Source: JBILVQ01 sp044370375 (GTDB taxonomy: Bacteria > Bacteroidota > Bacteroidia > UBA4408). Taken from it: a stretch of DNA of 9,587 nucleotides. Numbering within the stretch: the first letter of the stretch is position 1; each line of letters starts with the position of its first letter. Positions 1-6,849 of this stretch are shown in pieces. The position numbers and the translations under genes are program-made. The stretch spans positions 1 to 9,587 of the forward strand of contig JBILVQ010000118.1 of the NCBI GenBank assembly GCA_044370375.1, given 5' to 3'. The notes beneath the pieces were generated by a model. It saw only the letters and a program-made list of their open reading frames with translations, was not told where the DNA came from and made no database searches.

Positions 1-146
1 TCTGCAGTATCTAAAAAAGTAACTCCGGTGAATAATTTTGCGTTGGAGCAAGCAAAATGGCTTTGTGCATTAACTACAATAAAATTCAGGGTAAAGATTA
101 AGGCAATTACAAACCTGATAAGTGAAGATGAAATATTTGGTAACAT
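1..146 (-). CDS. Secreted protein of unknown function, N-terminal fragment
   Basis: Reading the minus strand from ATG at 146-144 gives 48 codons without a stop before the window edge, so the gene continues outside and only its 5' end is visible. The first residues form a classic signal peptide: a short polar start (MLPNISSS), one Arg, a hydrophobic core (FVIALIFTLNFIVV), then NAQS, where cleavage after Ala27 would fit signal peptidase I. The mature part begins QSHFACSNAKLFTG and I do not recognise it. The protein is therefore probably exported to the periplasm, the outer membrane or the outside. A Bacteroidota-type promoter lies just upstream on the same strand, which supports the start and suggests a separate transcript from the methyltransferase gene that ends at 335. 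Function cannot be called from 48 residues. Confidence 0.7.
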   Translation of the reverse strand, partial: MLPNISSSLIRFVIALIFTLNFIVVNAQSHFACSNAKLFTGVTFLDTA

Positions 147-171
147 AATTTTAACTTATTTATTGTTGACG

Positions 172-201
172 TAAAGTTATTAATATTTTTTTAAAAAACA
201 A
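172..201 (-). promoter_or_regulatory. Bacteroidota-type promoter for the secreted-protein gene
   Basis: On the minus strand a TTG (201-199) is followed after 19 bases by TAACTTTA (179-172), seven of eight positions of the Bacteroidota -7 element TAnnTTTG. Expected transcription start is near 166, giving a leader of about 20 nt before the ATG at 146. The spacer is almost pure A/T, with a run of six T then seven A. The pattern match is direct; that it is used is inference. Confidence 0.5.
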
Positions 202-334
202 GAATTTTTAACATTTGGAAGAAATTTTTTAGAAGGATTTTTAAATTAAATTATGCTTTACGGTAACTTTTTCCTTTGATAGTTTAGTTATTTTCTTATT
301 TTGATTTAAGTTATTTGAAATCAAATGGTTACCC

Positions 335-1045
335 TTATTCCACTTTCAAAAGAAAATCCTTCAATGCATTTTTGTATTCGATTGAATACTGATTCTTCTC
401 ATCGCGAATAAAAAAGGATTCTCGCGAAAGCATGCAGTTTTCTTTTTGAATCCACAGCAATTGCCGAATGGCTTCTTTCCCGGGCTTGCTATATAAATCA
501 ATGATGTTACGACACCACAATCCTTTCATCATCCCTAAACCCATTAACTCCTGCACATAGCTAGGTGTTGAAATAATAAATAGTTTTCCTTTTTCATGAC
601 TCAACCTGATGAAGCTTTCTAACAAGGTAGCCGGATTTAAACTTTGTTGATGCCGCCCTCTGTTTTTTCTCTCATCTTCCGACAACATCGAATCAGAAAA
701 ATAGGGTGGATTGCAAACCACCCAATCAACCTTTGATTCGCTCTCTAATTGGTATTGGGTGGCATCTCCCTGCCTTAAGGTTAATCGTTCTTTCCAACGA
801 CTTTTGCTGAAATTATTGGCCGCAACCCGAGCTGAGTCTTCGTCTATTTCTATGGCAAATACCGAAGCCGGGCAACGTTGTGCCAACATCAACGAAACAA
901 CACCGGTGCCCGGTCCTATTTCCAGAATACTTTTCGCTGCTTCAACAGGAGCAAGGGCTCCAAGCAATAAGGAGTCGGTTGTAAATTTAAAACCTGCACC
1001 ATTTTGGTCAACTTCAAATTGTTTAAACCGAAAGGGCTTTTCCAT
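335..1045 (-). CDS. trmN6: tRNA1(Val) (adenine(37)-N6)-methyltransferase, TrmN6/YfiC type
   Basis: A 236-residue class I SAM-dependent methyltransferase. The SAM-binding motif I is LEIGPGTG (residues 41-48), an acidic motif II follows (FAIEIDED, 63-70), and the catalytic motif IV is NPPY (112-115), the signature of N6-adenine methyltransferases. The opening FRFKQFEVDQ and FTTDSLLLGA (about 21-30) match the TrmN6/YfiC family, which methylates A37 next to the anticodon of tRNA1(Val). Length is normal for the family. Start ATG at 1045-1043 lies 2 nt after the purC stop (TAA-AG-ATG), so translation is probably coupled and this is the last gene of the five-gene cluster. No clear hairpin terminator is visible after the stop. 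The substrate tRNA is taken from family membership; a related adenine methyltransferase target cannot be excluded. Confidence 0.88.
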   Translation of the reverse strand: MEKPFRFKQFEVDQNGAGFKFTTDSLLLGALAPVEAAKSILEIGPGTGVVSLMLAQRCPASVFAIEIDEDSARVAANNFSKSRWKERLTLRQGDATQYQLESESKVDWVVCNPPYFSDSMLSEDERKNRGRHQQSLNPATLLESFIRLSHEKGKLFIISTPSYVQELMGLGMMKGLWCRNIIDLYSKPGKEAIRQLLWIQKENCMLSRESFFIRDEKNQYSIEYKNALKDFLLKVE

Positions 1046-1047
1046 CT

Positions 1048-1992
1048 TTATCCCAAATAGGCCGAGATGCTTTTTTCAATCGCCTCTGTATTGTAATCGC
1101 TGCTGTTTTTGTCTAATTTTTTTCCGCTGATGATTTCAAACAATTCAAGATATCGCTCGCTGATCATGTTCACCCTTTCTTCGGTCATCTCCGGTATGCT
1201 TTGTCCTTCTTTCCCCATAAAACCTTCAGATAATAACCACTCACGCAAAAATTCTTTCGATAATTGTCTTGGCGTTTCGCCCTTTTCAACACAGGCATCA
1301 AATCCTTCAGCATAATAATACCGCGATGAATCCGGTGTATGAATTTCATCCATCAACAAAATCTTTCCTTCGTGCAAACCAAATTCGTATTTGGTATCTA
1401 CCAGGATCAATCCGCGCTCTGCAGCCATTTCACTGCCTCTTTGAAACAATTGCAGTGAAATTTTTTCTAATTGTTCGTAAAGGTTTTTTTCAACCAATCC
1501 TTGTGCTATGATTTGCTCTTTGCTGATGTCTTCATCATGACCCGCTTCTGCTTTGGTGGTTGGGGTAATGATTGGTGCTGGTAGTTTTTGGTGGGCTTTT
1601 AATCCATCCGCTAAATCAACACCACAAATGCTGCGCAATCCGCTTTGGTAGGTTCTTAAGGCATGACCACTTAAATGTCCTCTCACCACCATTTCGATGC
1701 GAATGGGTTCACATTTTTTTCCAATTGAAACCATGGGGTGCGGACAGGCTTCCAGCCAATTAGGAACAATGTCGGCTGTGTTGATTAAAAAATGCTGGGC
1801 AATTAAATTGAGCATTTGGCCTTTGTATGGAATTCCCTTTGGTAGAATAACATCAAAAGCCGATATGCGGTCGCTCGCTACCATCACCATTTTTCCGTTG
1901 TTCAAAAAATAAACATCACGAACTTTTCCTTTGTAAAACCCTGTTTGACCCTTTAATTGGAAATGGGTCTCGGTAATCGCCTTCGCTTGCAT
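1048..1992 (-). CDS. purC: Phosphoribosylaminoimidazole-succinocarboxamide synthase (SAICAR synthase)
   Basis: The 314-residue protein joins CAIR and L-aspartate with ATP to make SAICAR in de novo purine synthesis; cytoplasmic. Family motifs are in the expected order: GKVRDVY (22-28) in the ATP-binding lobe, SDRISAFDVILPKGIPYKGQ (40-59), VRGHLSGHALRTYQSG (103-118), TPTTKAEAGHDEDIS (143-157), ERGLILVDTKYEFG (192-205) and MDEIHTPDSSRYY (214-226). The length fits the longer SAICAR synthase type (about 300-315 residues, as in Bacteroidota and yeast Ade1) rather than the roughly 240-residue form of E. coli. The ATG lies 2 nt after the stop of the unknown gene upstream (TGA-TT-ATG), so it is probably translated from the shared transcript. 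Its place between a tRNA methyltransferase and dapF is not a pathway grouping. No purine riboswitch or operator is seen directly upstream. Confidence 0.97.
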   Translation of the reverse strand: MQAKAITETHFQLKGQTGFYKGKVRDVYFLNNGKMVMVASDRISAFDVILPKGIPYKGQMLNLIAQHFLINTADIVPNWLEACPHPMVSIGKKCEPIRIEMVVRGHLSGHALRTYQSGLRSICGVDLADGLKAHQKLPAPIITPTTKAEAGHDEDISKEQIIAQGLVEKNLYEQLEKISLQLFQRGSEMAAERGLILVDTKYEFGLHEGKILLMDEIHTPDSSRYYYAEGFDACVEKGETPRQLSKEFLREWLLSEGFMGKEGQSIPEMTEERVNMISERYLELFEIISGKKLDKNSSDYNTEAIEKSISAYLG

Positions 1993-1994
1993 AA

Positions 1995-2543
1995 TCAGGT
2001 AAATGGTGTTGGATTGGTTTTATTGCTATTGATGAAATCAGAGAGTCTTAAATCGCCTTCCGGACAAGCTGGTGCATGCAAGGGTGGAAGCAGCAGGCCT
2101 GTCCATTGCAGCCAATAAAGCCAAGCTTTCATATCAACTGGGTTTAAGGGTCCCTCATCAAAGAGCTCTTCCAATACCCTATGGATGGCAGTTTGTTCAA
2201 AGGTCTGTGGTGGAATATTTTTGGCATGCTCAAAATGATCGGCAATGCTGTCTTCTAACCATTGTCCGGCCTCAATGCCATGCAAATCAATGGAGATCGG
2301 TTGAAACAAAAACAGACTTTGTTTTTCTTCCGGAAAATAGGAGAGGAGCTGATGCAAATCTTCCTGAATTTTATCTTGTCCACGATAATTATAAAACACC
2401 TTATCGCCATAGCCAAGCAAGGTGTTGGGAAGGTAAGGATGATCACCGAAAAAAAAGTAAACGCGATTTTTTAAGTAGTTGCTTAAGGCCCTTGCATCAG
2501 GAATTGCTTTGCCATCCACAAAAACAAAATCTTTGTTTAGCAT
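1995..2543 (-). CDS. Uncharacterised 182-residue protein between dapF and purC
   Basis: I do not recognise this protein. It looks soluble: no signal peptide and no membrane segment. It opens MLNKDFVFVDGKAIPDARAL and includes an aromatic stretch NRVYFFFGDHPYLPN (about 26-40), an SLFLFQPISIDLHGIE segment (about 76-91), and a helical, Trp-rich part MKAWLYWLQWTGLLLPPLHA (about 138-157). The tail SNKTNPTPFT is polar. Overall it is acidic and rich in Leu, Phe and Asp/Glu. The ATG overlaps the dapF stop by 7 nt (ATGCTAA), and purC begins 2 nt after its own stop, so it is a fully embedded, translationally coupled member of the cluster. Codon use resembles its neighbours, and the in-frame length plus tight packing make it a real gene. 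No function should be assigned. Confidence 0.85.
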   Translation of the reverse strand: MLNKDFVFVDGKAIPDARALSNYLKNRVYFFFGDHPYLPNTLLGYGDKVFYNYRGQDKIQEDLHQLLSYFPEEKQSLFLFQPISIDLHGIEAGQWLEDSIADHFEHAKNIPPQTFEQTAIHRVLEELFDEGPLNPVDMKAWLYWLQWTGLLLPPLHAPACPEGDLRLSDFINSNKTNPTPFT

Positions 2544-3316
2544 TTTATTTTTCCTTGATAAACAAATTCGGCCGGACCTTCCAGACTAATATTTTCGAAA
2601 CCTTTTTTCGATTTTTCAAATTCTACTCTCAATTCACCTCCACGACTTTGTAAAATCACCGGACCTTTGGTCAGTCCTTTTTCACTGGCAAAGACCAAAG
2701 CAGCAGCAGTTACACCGGTTCCGCAAGAAAGGGTTTCATTTTCAACCCCACGCTCGTAAGTTCTGATGAGCAACATGCCCGGCTTTTCTTCCACAAAATT
2801 TACATTGATTCCTTCCTTAACAAAGTCTTTGCTGTTCCTTAATTTTTGTCCTTTCGAAACTACATCCAAATCTTCAAGATCTTCGGTAAAAACAACAATG
2901 TGTGGTGAGCCGGTATGACAAATAATTCCCTTGGTGGTTTTTTTGATGCTGCCTTCAACACGCATGCTTACCTTAATACCATTAGGCGTAATGGTAGCAA
3001 AATGCCCCCCGTCGGCTGCAACAAATTTGGCATCCATGCTTCTCAATATGCCAATTTGTAATGCGAAGGAAACTGCGCAACGGGCCCCATTGCCGCAAAA
3101 GCTGCCTTCTTTTCCATCGGCATTGTAATAAATCATTCTGAAATCAAAATCATCCATGTTCTGAATCAGAATCAATCCATCGGCACCAATGCCAAACTGA
3201 CGGTGACAAAGATTTTGAATTTGCTCATCTGTTAATCCGGAGCATTGACCCTTTCGGTTATCAGCAAGAATAAAATCGTTTCCTGCACCGTGGTATTTGT
3301 AGAAATTCAGTTCCAA
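2537..3316 (-). CDS. dapF: Diaminopimelate epimerase
   Basis: The 259-residue protein interconverts LL- and meso-diaminopimelate, the last steps to lysine and to the peptidoglycan peptide; cytoplasmic and cofactor-independent. Both catalytic cysteines are visible in their motifs: Cys74 in FCGNGARC and Cys198 in LSCGTGVTAAAL. Other family landmarks are YHGAGNDF (8-15), GIGADGLI (42-49), YYNADG (63-68) and TYERGVENET (187-196). Length is close to the family norm. The first codon is TTG at 3316-3314. It abuts the stop of the upstream gene exactly (TAA then TTG), and since that stop is the limit no earlier start exists. The family's N-terminus (xLxFYKYxGxGNDF) aligns with this TTG, so I accept it. 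Translation is probably re-initiated from the upstream gene. The 3' end overlaps the next gene by 7 nt. Confidence 0.96.
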   Translation of the reverse strand: MELNFYKYHGAGNDFILADNRKGQCSGLTDEQIQNLCHRQFGIGADGLILIQNMDDFDFRMIYYNADGKEGSFCGNGARCAVSFALQIGILRSMDAKFVAADGGHFATITPNGIKVSMRVEGSIKKTTKGIICHTGSPHIVVFTEDLEDLDVVSKGQKLRNSKDFVKEGINVNFVEEKPGMLLIRTYERGVENETLSCGTGVTAAALVFASEKGLTKGPVILQSRGGELRVEFEKSKKGFENISLEGPAEFVYQGKIKC

Positions 3317-4045
3317 TTATTTTTTTGTTAGTGAAATTAGTTCGGGTTGATTTACTTTTTCGAAAGATGAAAAGCTTTCATTTTCTTCGAGCAAATAAAA
3401 ACCATCTCTCCATTTGAGATAGAAGTTTCCTCTCCAGTAATAGGCATTCAGAGGCTCATCAGGATCCATCCCGAAAAATACAAATTTATTGACACCCAAA
3501 CGGTAGCCACGGTAATTGACCGGACTTTGCCAATACTCAATTTCATATTTGAATTTTGCCTCCTTGGCAGATTCATTATTTTGATCTTTGATTCCGCTGT
3601 TCTGCGCTAGCAAAGAATCTGATTTTAGCTGACCTTTGTTGGATGGCTTATGGTCCAGGTTGATGATTTCAATAGGAGCAGAGACCAAAAACTCGTCTCT
3701 TTTAATAATAATTTCTCCGCCATCCTCCTCCTGAAGACTGCTGTCGGGGCTCGAAGATATTCCATCCGAAGCACTGCTATCATTGGATTGTAAGTTTAAT
3801 TCAGAAGATTTTTGAATTGCAGTGTTTGATAAACCATTGTTTTCTTTTTCTGCCAAAATTTCATCCGAATCCTTATCCTTTCGCATCATATCCATTACAT
3901 CGCGGATAATACCGGGCACTAAATTTACAGAAACCTTGTCCTGATTGGCTTGCATGGATCCAAAGTAAACCAGAAAACCACCTCCAATCGCGCCAACCGC
4001 GATTCCTGCAAAAAAATAATACCAAATGGATTTTCGGGGATTCAT
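3317..4045 (-). CDS. Membrane-anchored protein of unknown function, first gene of the dapF-purC cluster
   Basis: A 242-residue protein that I do not recognise. Residues 1-6 (MNPRKS) are short and basic, and residues 7-29 form one membrane helix rich in Gly and aromatics (WYYFFAGIAVGAIGGGFLVY). The rest should face the periplasm if the positive-inside rule holds. After a short segment (30-60) comes a low-complexity, Ser/Asp/Asn/Glu-rich linker (about 60-165). A compact C-terminal part (about 165-230) is full of aromatic residues: FKYEIEYWQSPVNYRGYRLG, FVFFGMDPDEPLNAYYWRGN, then FYLKWRDGFYLL. The build is anchor, flexible spacer, small globular domain. The next start in frame (Met31) would remove the helix, so the ATG at 4045 is preferred. 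It is the leading gene of the minus-strand cluster and abuts dapF without a gap. A link with cell-wall or envelope work is only a guess from topology and the dapF neighbour. Confidence 0.85.
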   Translation of the reverse strand: MNPRKSIWYYFFAGIAVGAIGGGFLVYFGSMQANQDKVSVNLVPGIIRDVMDMMRKDKDSDEILAEKENNGLSNTAIQKSSELNLQSNDSSASDGISSSPDSSLQEEDGGEIIIKRDEFLVSAPIEIINLDHKPSNKGQLKSDSLLAQNSGIKDQNNESAKEAKFKYEIEYWQSPVNYRGYRLGVNKFVFFGMDPDEPLNAYYWRGNFYLKWRDGFYLLEENESFSSFEKVNQPELISLTKK

Positions 4046-4058
4046 GCTAAAAGTGCTA

Positions 4059-4066
4059 CAAATATA
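4059..4066 (-). promoter_or_regulatory. Candidate -7 element for the five-gene minus-strand cluster
   Basis: The minus strand reads TATATTTG here, a full match to the Bacteroidota -7 consensus TAnnTTTG. At 17-23 bases upstream I see no clean TTG, so the -33 element is weak. Transcription would start near 4053, leaving a leader of only about 8 nt before the ATG at 4045, so the message would be almost leaderless. That short leader is a reason for caution. Confidence 0.4.
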
Positions 4067-4227
4067 ATTGCTTAATTCAATTGCATCGTCTGTTTGTAAT
4101 GCTTGGCAACAGTTTTTTTTAGTTGCCTTCTGAAATTAAAAAAAACAAAACCTGGCTTCCTTTAAATTTTATTAACGAATTTCGCACAGCAGGGGCATAC
4201 TTTTTGAAATTACCCTGCCAACAATCA

Positions 4228-5709
4228 ATGAATATGAAAAACAGATTTTTAACCTTAGTTGCTTCAGTACTGGCCGGTTTTGCCGGTGCTGCGGTGTTTT
4301 TCTACAGCCAGTCCAATTCCGGTCATTACGCCCCGGCAGCTACTTACAATGCTCCTGCGCGTGTGGTTAACTTTACGCCCGATGGCGGTCCTTCGGTTAG
4401 TTTTGAACCTGCTGCCGAATTGACAGTTCATTCGGTGGTTCATATCAAAACCTACGGGCGCGAGGATAGTTTCAACAACCAATTTCAAGGAGATCCTTTT
4501 TTTAATTTCTTTTTTGATAACCGCCAACGCTATAATCCAGATGTGCCTTCCGGTAGCGGCAGCGGGGTAATTGTAAGCGAAAACGGCTATGTGGTAACCA
4601 ACAACCACGTTATTCAAGGTGTAAACAAAATTGAAGTGGTGCTGAACAATCGCAAGACCTATGTTGCTGAACTCGTGGGCACCGACCCTACCACCGATTT
4701 GGCCTTGCTGAAAATTGAAGAGAAGAATTTGCCTTATTTAACTTACGGAAATTCTGATGATGTTAAGGTTGGCCAATGGGTGCTCGCAGTTGGTAACCCC
4801 TTTAATTTGACCTCTACCGTAACCGCAGGGATTGTGAGTGCAAAGGGTAGAAATATTAATGTGCTGGAAGGAGACCCCAACCGTGGTATGTTTCCTATTG
4901 AATCTTTTATTCAGACCGATGCCGCTGTCAATCCCGGTAATTCAGGCGGAGCGCTTGTGAATACCCGTGGAGAATTGGTGGGCATAAATTCGGCCATTGC
5001 CTCCAACACAGGCTCTTATGCCGGCTATTCTTTCGCCATTCCGGTAAACATGGTGAAGAAAGTAATTAAGGATTTGCTTGAATTTGGAACCGTTCAACGT
5101 GCCTATATTGGGGTGAGCATCCGCGATATCGACAACCGTTTGGCCGAAGAAAAGGGAATCAAAGAATTCAAAGGGGTTTATGTTTCAGGCATTACCGATG
5201 ATGGTGCCGCTGCCAATGCCGGAATCCAAGAAGGCGATATCATCATGAAAGTGGGCGATTCTGAAGTCAACAGCTCCCCTGAATTGCAGGAGCAGGTTGG
5301 AAAATACCGCCCGGGCGACAAAGTAGAGGTTACCGTAATGCGGGATGCAAAGGCCATCAGCCTGCCTGTAATTCTGAAAAACAAGAATAACACCACCACC
5401 CTTTTTGTTCGAGAAAAGGAAAAGGTAAATCAAGGCGATCAAATCAACTTTTTAGGAGCCACTTTTTCACAAGTTTCTGATGAAGAAAAAATAAAATTAA
5501 GAATCAGAAGCGGTTTAAAAATTTTAAAATTGAGTGCAGGGAAATTGGCCAGTTCAGGGATAAAAGAAGGCTTTATTATTACGAGTGTGGATAAACGCCC
5601 GATTAATTCTACAGAGGATTTGAAATTTCTTGAAACCAAAAAAGGAGGAGTTTTAATTGAAGGAGTTTATCCCAACGGTTTTAGGGCTTATTATGGATTC
5701 GGACTGTAA
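4228..5709 (+). CDS. HtrA/DegP-family periplasmic serine protease (S1C, two PDZ domains)
   Basis: Envelope quality-control protease. With the ATG at 4228 it has 493 residues. Residues 6-26 (RFLTLVASVLAGFAGAAVFF) form a signal peptide or signal anchor; no clear signal peptidase site is seen. The trypsin-like domain runs about 63-285 with the full triad: His127 in TNNHV, Asp157 in PTTDLALL, Ser239 in NPGNSGGAL. A Phe-rich LA-type loop (FFNFFFDNRQ, 91-100) precedes it. PDZ1 spans about 291-385 (YIGVSIRDID, then AGIQEGDIIMKVGD). A weaker PDZ2 spans about 405-490 (SSGIKEGFIITSVDKRPINS). The frame is open back to a TTG at 4123, but those 35 extra residues are polar and would bury the signal sequence; ATG at 4234 is equally possible. 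Upstream, TACTTTTTG at 4199-4207 resembles a -7 box with one extra base; I see no firm promoter. degP and degQ paralogues cannot be told apart here, so no symbol is given. Confidence 0.93.
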   Translation: MNMKNRFLTLVASVLAGFAGAAVFFYSQSNSGHYAPAATYNAPARVVNFTPDGGPSVSFEPAAELTVHSVVHIKTYGREDSFNNQFQGDPFFNFFFDNRQRYNPDVPSGSGSGVIVSENGYVVTNNHVIQGVNKIEVVLNNRKTYVAELVGTDPTTDLALLKIEEKNLPYLTYGNSDDVKVGQWVLAVGNPFNLTSTVTAGIVSAKGRNINVLEGDPNRGMFPIESFIQTDAAVNPGNSGGALVNTRGELVGINSAIASNTGSYAGYSFAIPVNMVKKVIKDLLEFGTVQRAYIGVSIRDIDNRLAEEKGIKEFKGVYVSGITDDGAAANAGIQEGDIIMKVGDSEVNSSPELQEQVGKYRPGDKVEVTVMRDAKAISLPVILKNKNNTTTLFVREKEKVNQGDQINFLGATFSQVSDEEKIKLRIRSGLKILKLSAGKLASSGIKEGFIITSVDKRPINSTEDLKFLETKKGGVLIEGVYPNGFRAYYGFGL

Positions 5710-5763
5710 CCTTTTGAGATGGGTTGCGTTAAAATTGCTGCCTTCACTTGTTAAGGAATAAAC

Positions 5764-5794
5764 TTGAAATTAACGGAAATTTAAACTAAATTTG
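5764..5794 (+). promoter_or_regulatory. Promoter of rpoD, full Bacteroidota consensus
   Basis: TTG at 5764-5766 is followed after 20 bases by TAAATTTG (5787-5794), a perfect TAnnTTTG -7 element. Transcription should start near 5800, giving a leader of about 57 nt before the ATG at 5858. This is the best promoter match in the window. It is of the type read by the primary sigma factor, so rpoD may be transcribed by its own product. Spacing and motif are seen directly; use is inferred. Confidence 0.7.
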
Positions 5795-5857
5795 CATTTT
5801 GTTTGTTTCCCTAACAGAAAAGGTAGAATCTAACCATCTAAATCTTAACATCCTACG

Positions 5858-6721
5858 ATGAGACAACTCAAGATCACCAAATCCATTACCAATCGCGAAA
5901 GTGCCTCCCTTGATAAATATTTGCAGGAAATCGGCCGCGAAGAATTAATCAGTGCCGAAGAAGAGGTTGCCCTCGCCAAAAGAATCAGAGAAGGTGATCA
6001 AACTGCTCTTGAAAAACTGACGAAGGCCAATTTGCGTTTCGTGGTTTCAGTGGCTAAACAATATCAAAACCAAGGTTTGAGTTTGCCCGATTTAATCAAT
6101 GAAGGAAATTTAGGTTTGATCAAAGCGGCAAGAAGATTTGACGAAACCCGTGGTTTTAAGTTTATTTCTTATGCCGTTTGGTGGATTCGTCAATCCATTC
6201 TACAGGCCTTGGCCGAACAGGCCCGTATTGTTCGTTTGCCCCTCAACCAGGTAGGTTCCCTTAATAAAATCAACAAGGCTTTTTCTAAATTGGAGCAGGA
6301 GTTTGAAAGAACCCCCTCTGCAGAAGAATTGGCCGGAGTTTTGGAAATTGGTGAAGATAAGGTGGCTGATACCCTTCGTGTTAGTGGTCGCCACGTATCC
6401 ATGGATGCGCCTTTTGTTCAGGGTGAAGAAAATACCCTGCTGGATGTATTGGTAAACAACGATTCGCCCCGTGCCGACAGCACCCTCATCAACGAATCTC
6501 TGCAAAAAGAAATTGAACGTTCACTTTCTACCCTTACCGAAAGAGAAAGAGATGTGGTAAAATTGTTCTATGGCATTGGTTATAACCATGAATTTACCCT
6601 CGAAGAAATTGGCGATAAATTTGATTTGACCCGCGAAAGAGTTCGTCAGATCAAAGAAAAGGCCATCAAACGCCTGAAGCATTCTTCTCGTAGCCGTTTG
6701 CTGAAAGCATACTTAGGTTAA
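5858..6721 (+). CDS. rpoD: RNA polymerase primary sigma factor, short Bacteroidota form
   Basis: A 287-residue sigma-70 family factor that directs RNA polymerase to housekeeping promoters. Region 1.2 is about 17-47 (SLDKYLQEIGREELISAEEE). Region 2 is about 54-124, with the core-binding and -10-reading helices (LPDLINEGNLGLIKAARRFD and YAVWWIRQSILQALAEQARI). Region 3 is about 126-208, including the PLNQVGSLNKI and SMDAPF stretch. Region 4 is about 222-275, with the helix-turn-helix FTLEEIGDKFDLTRERVRQI (246-265). Region 1.1 and the long non-conserved insert of E. coli RpoD are absent, which is normal for Bacteroidota. The ATG follows a leader of about 57 nt behind a consensus promoter; no strong Shine-Dalgarno is seen, as is common in this phylum. 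A terminator hairpin follows the stop. Assignment as primary rather than alternative sigma rests on its close fit to the Bacteroidota RpoD/SigA family. Confidence 0.97.
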   Translation: MRQLKITKSITNRESASLDKYLQEIGREELISAEEEVALAKRIREGDQTALEKLTKANLRFVVSVAKQYQNQGLSLPDLINEGNLGLIKAARRFDETRGFKFISYAVWWIRQSILQALAEQARIVRLPLNQVGSLNKINKAFSKLEQEFERTPSAEELAGVLEIGEDKVADTLRVSGRHVSMDAPFVQGEENTLLDVLVNNDSPRADSTLINESLQKEIERSLSTLTERERDVVKLFYGIGYNHEFTLEEIGDKFDLTRERVRQIKEKAIKRLKHSSRSRLLKAYLG

Positions 6722-6745
6722 TAAGTGTCAACATGACACATTGGA

Positions 6746-6800
6746 CAGGGCTGTCTTCCGCTTCCTGAAAGGATTTGGAGACAGCCCTGAATATTTTTTT
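6746..6800 (+). terminator. Intrinsic terminator after rpoD
   Basis: A 10-bp perfect stem pairs CAGGGCTGTC (6746-6755) with GACAGCCCTG (6780-6789). The 24-base loop can fold further: TCC (6757-6759) with GGA (6777-6779), and TCCT (6763-6766) with AGGA (6770-6773) around a GAA loop. AATA and then a run of seven T (6794-6800) follow. This is a strong rho-independent terminator 24 nt after the rpoD stop. Its 3' arm overlaps the candidate gap promoter. Confidence 0.85.
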
Positions 6801-6807
6801 AAATTCG
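6774..6807 (+). promoter_or_regulatory. Candidate gap promoter overlapping the rpoD terminator
   Basis: TTTG (6774-6777) is followed after 22 bases by TAAATTCG (6800-6807), seven of eight positions of TAnnTTTG. Transcription would start near 6813, just before or inside a run of eight G (6815-6822), with a leader of about 37 nt before the gap ATG. The -33 part lies inside the loop of the rpoD terminator and the -7 part begins at the last T of its T-tract. Since the terminator should stop rpoD transcripts, gap needs a promoter in this gap, which supports the call. Confidence 0.45.
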
Positions 6808-6849
6808 CGGCCGTGGGGGGGGATTAAATAATTAAAAAACCATTTTTGA

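Noticed and set aside
313..326. Palindrome ATTTGAAATCAAAT after the methyltransferase gene
   Set aside because: It is A/T-rich with almost no loop, has no following T-run on the minus strand, and a short palindrome like this is expected by chance in such sequence.
262..333. GGTAAC/GTTACC inverted pair as a terminator
   Set aside because: Six pairs separated by about 60 bases, with no stable stem or T-tract.
711..1130. 139-codon plus-strand frame antisense to the methyltransferase and purC
   Set aside because: It is a shadow of two well-supported genes and crosses their junction; the residue mix (many Cys, Ser, Arg) is typical of antisense frames.
2072..2653. 193-codon plus-strand frame opposite the unknown gene and dapF
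   Set aside because: It spans the ends of two coupled minus-strand genes, one with catalytic motifs, and its sequence looks non-biological (many His, Gln, Cys, Arg).
4199..4207. TACTTTTTG as the protease promoter -7 box
   Set aside because: It has one base too many compared with TAnnTTTG, and no TTG is found at the right distance upstream; kept only as a remark.
4123..4227. TTG at 4123 as the start of the HtrA protease
   Set aside because: It would add 35 polar residues before the signal sequence; ATG at 4228 or 4234 gives a proper export signal.
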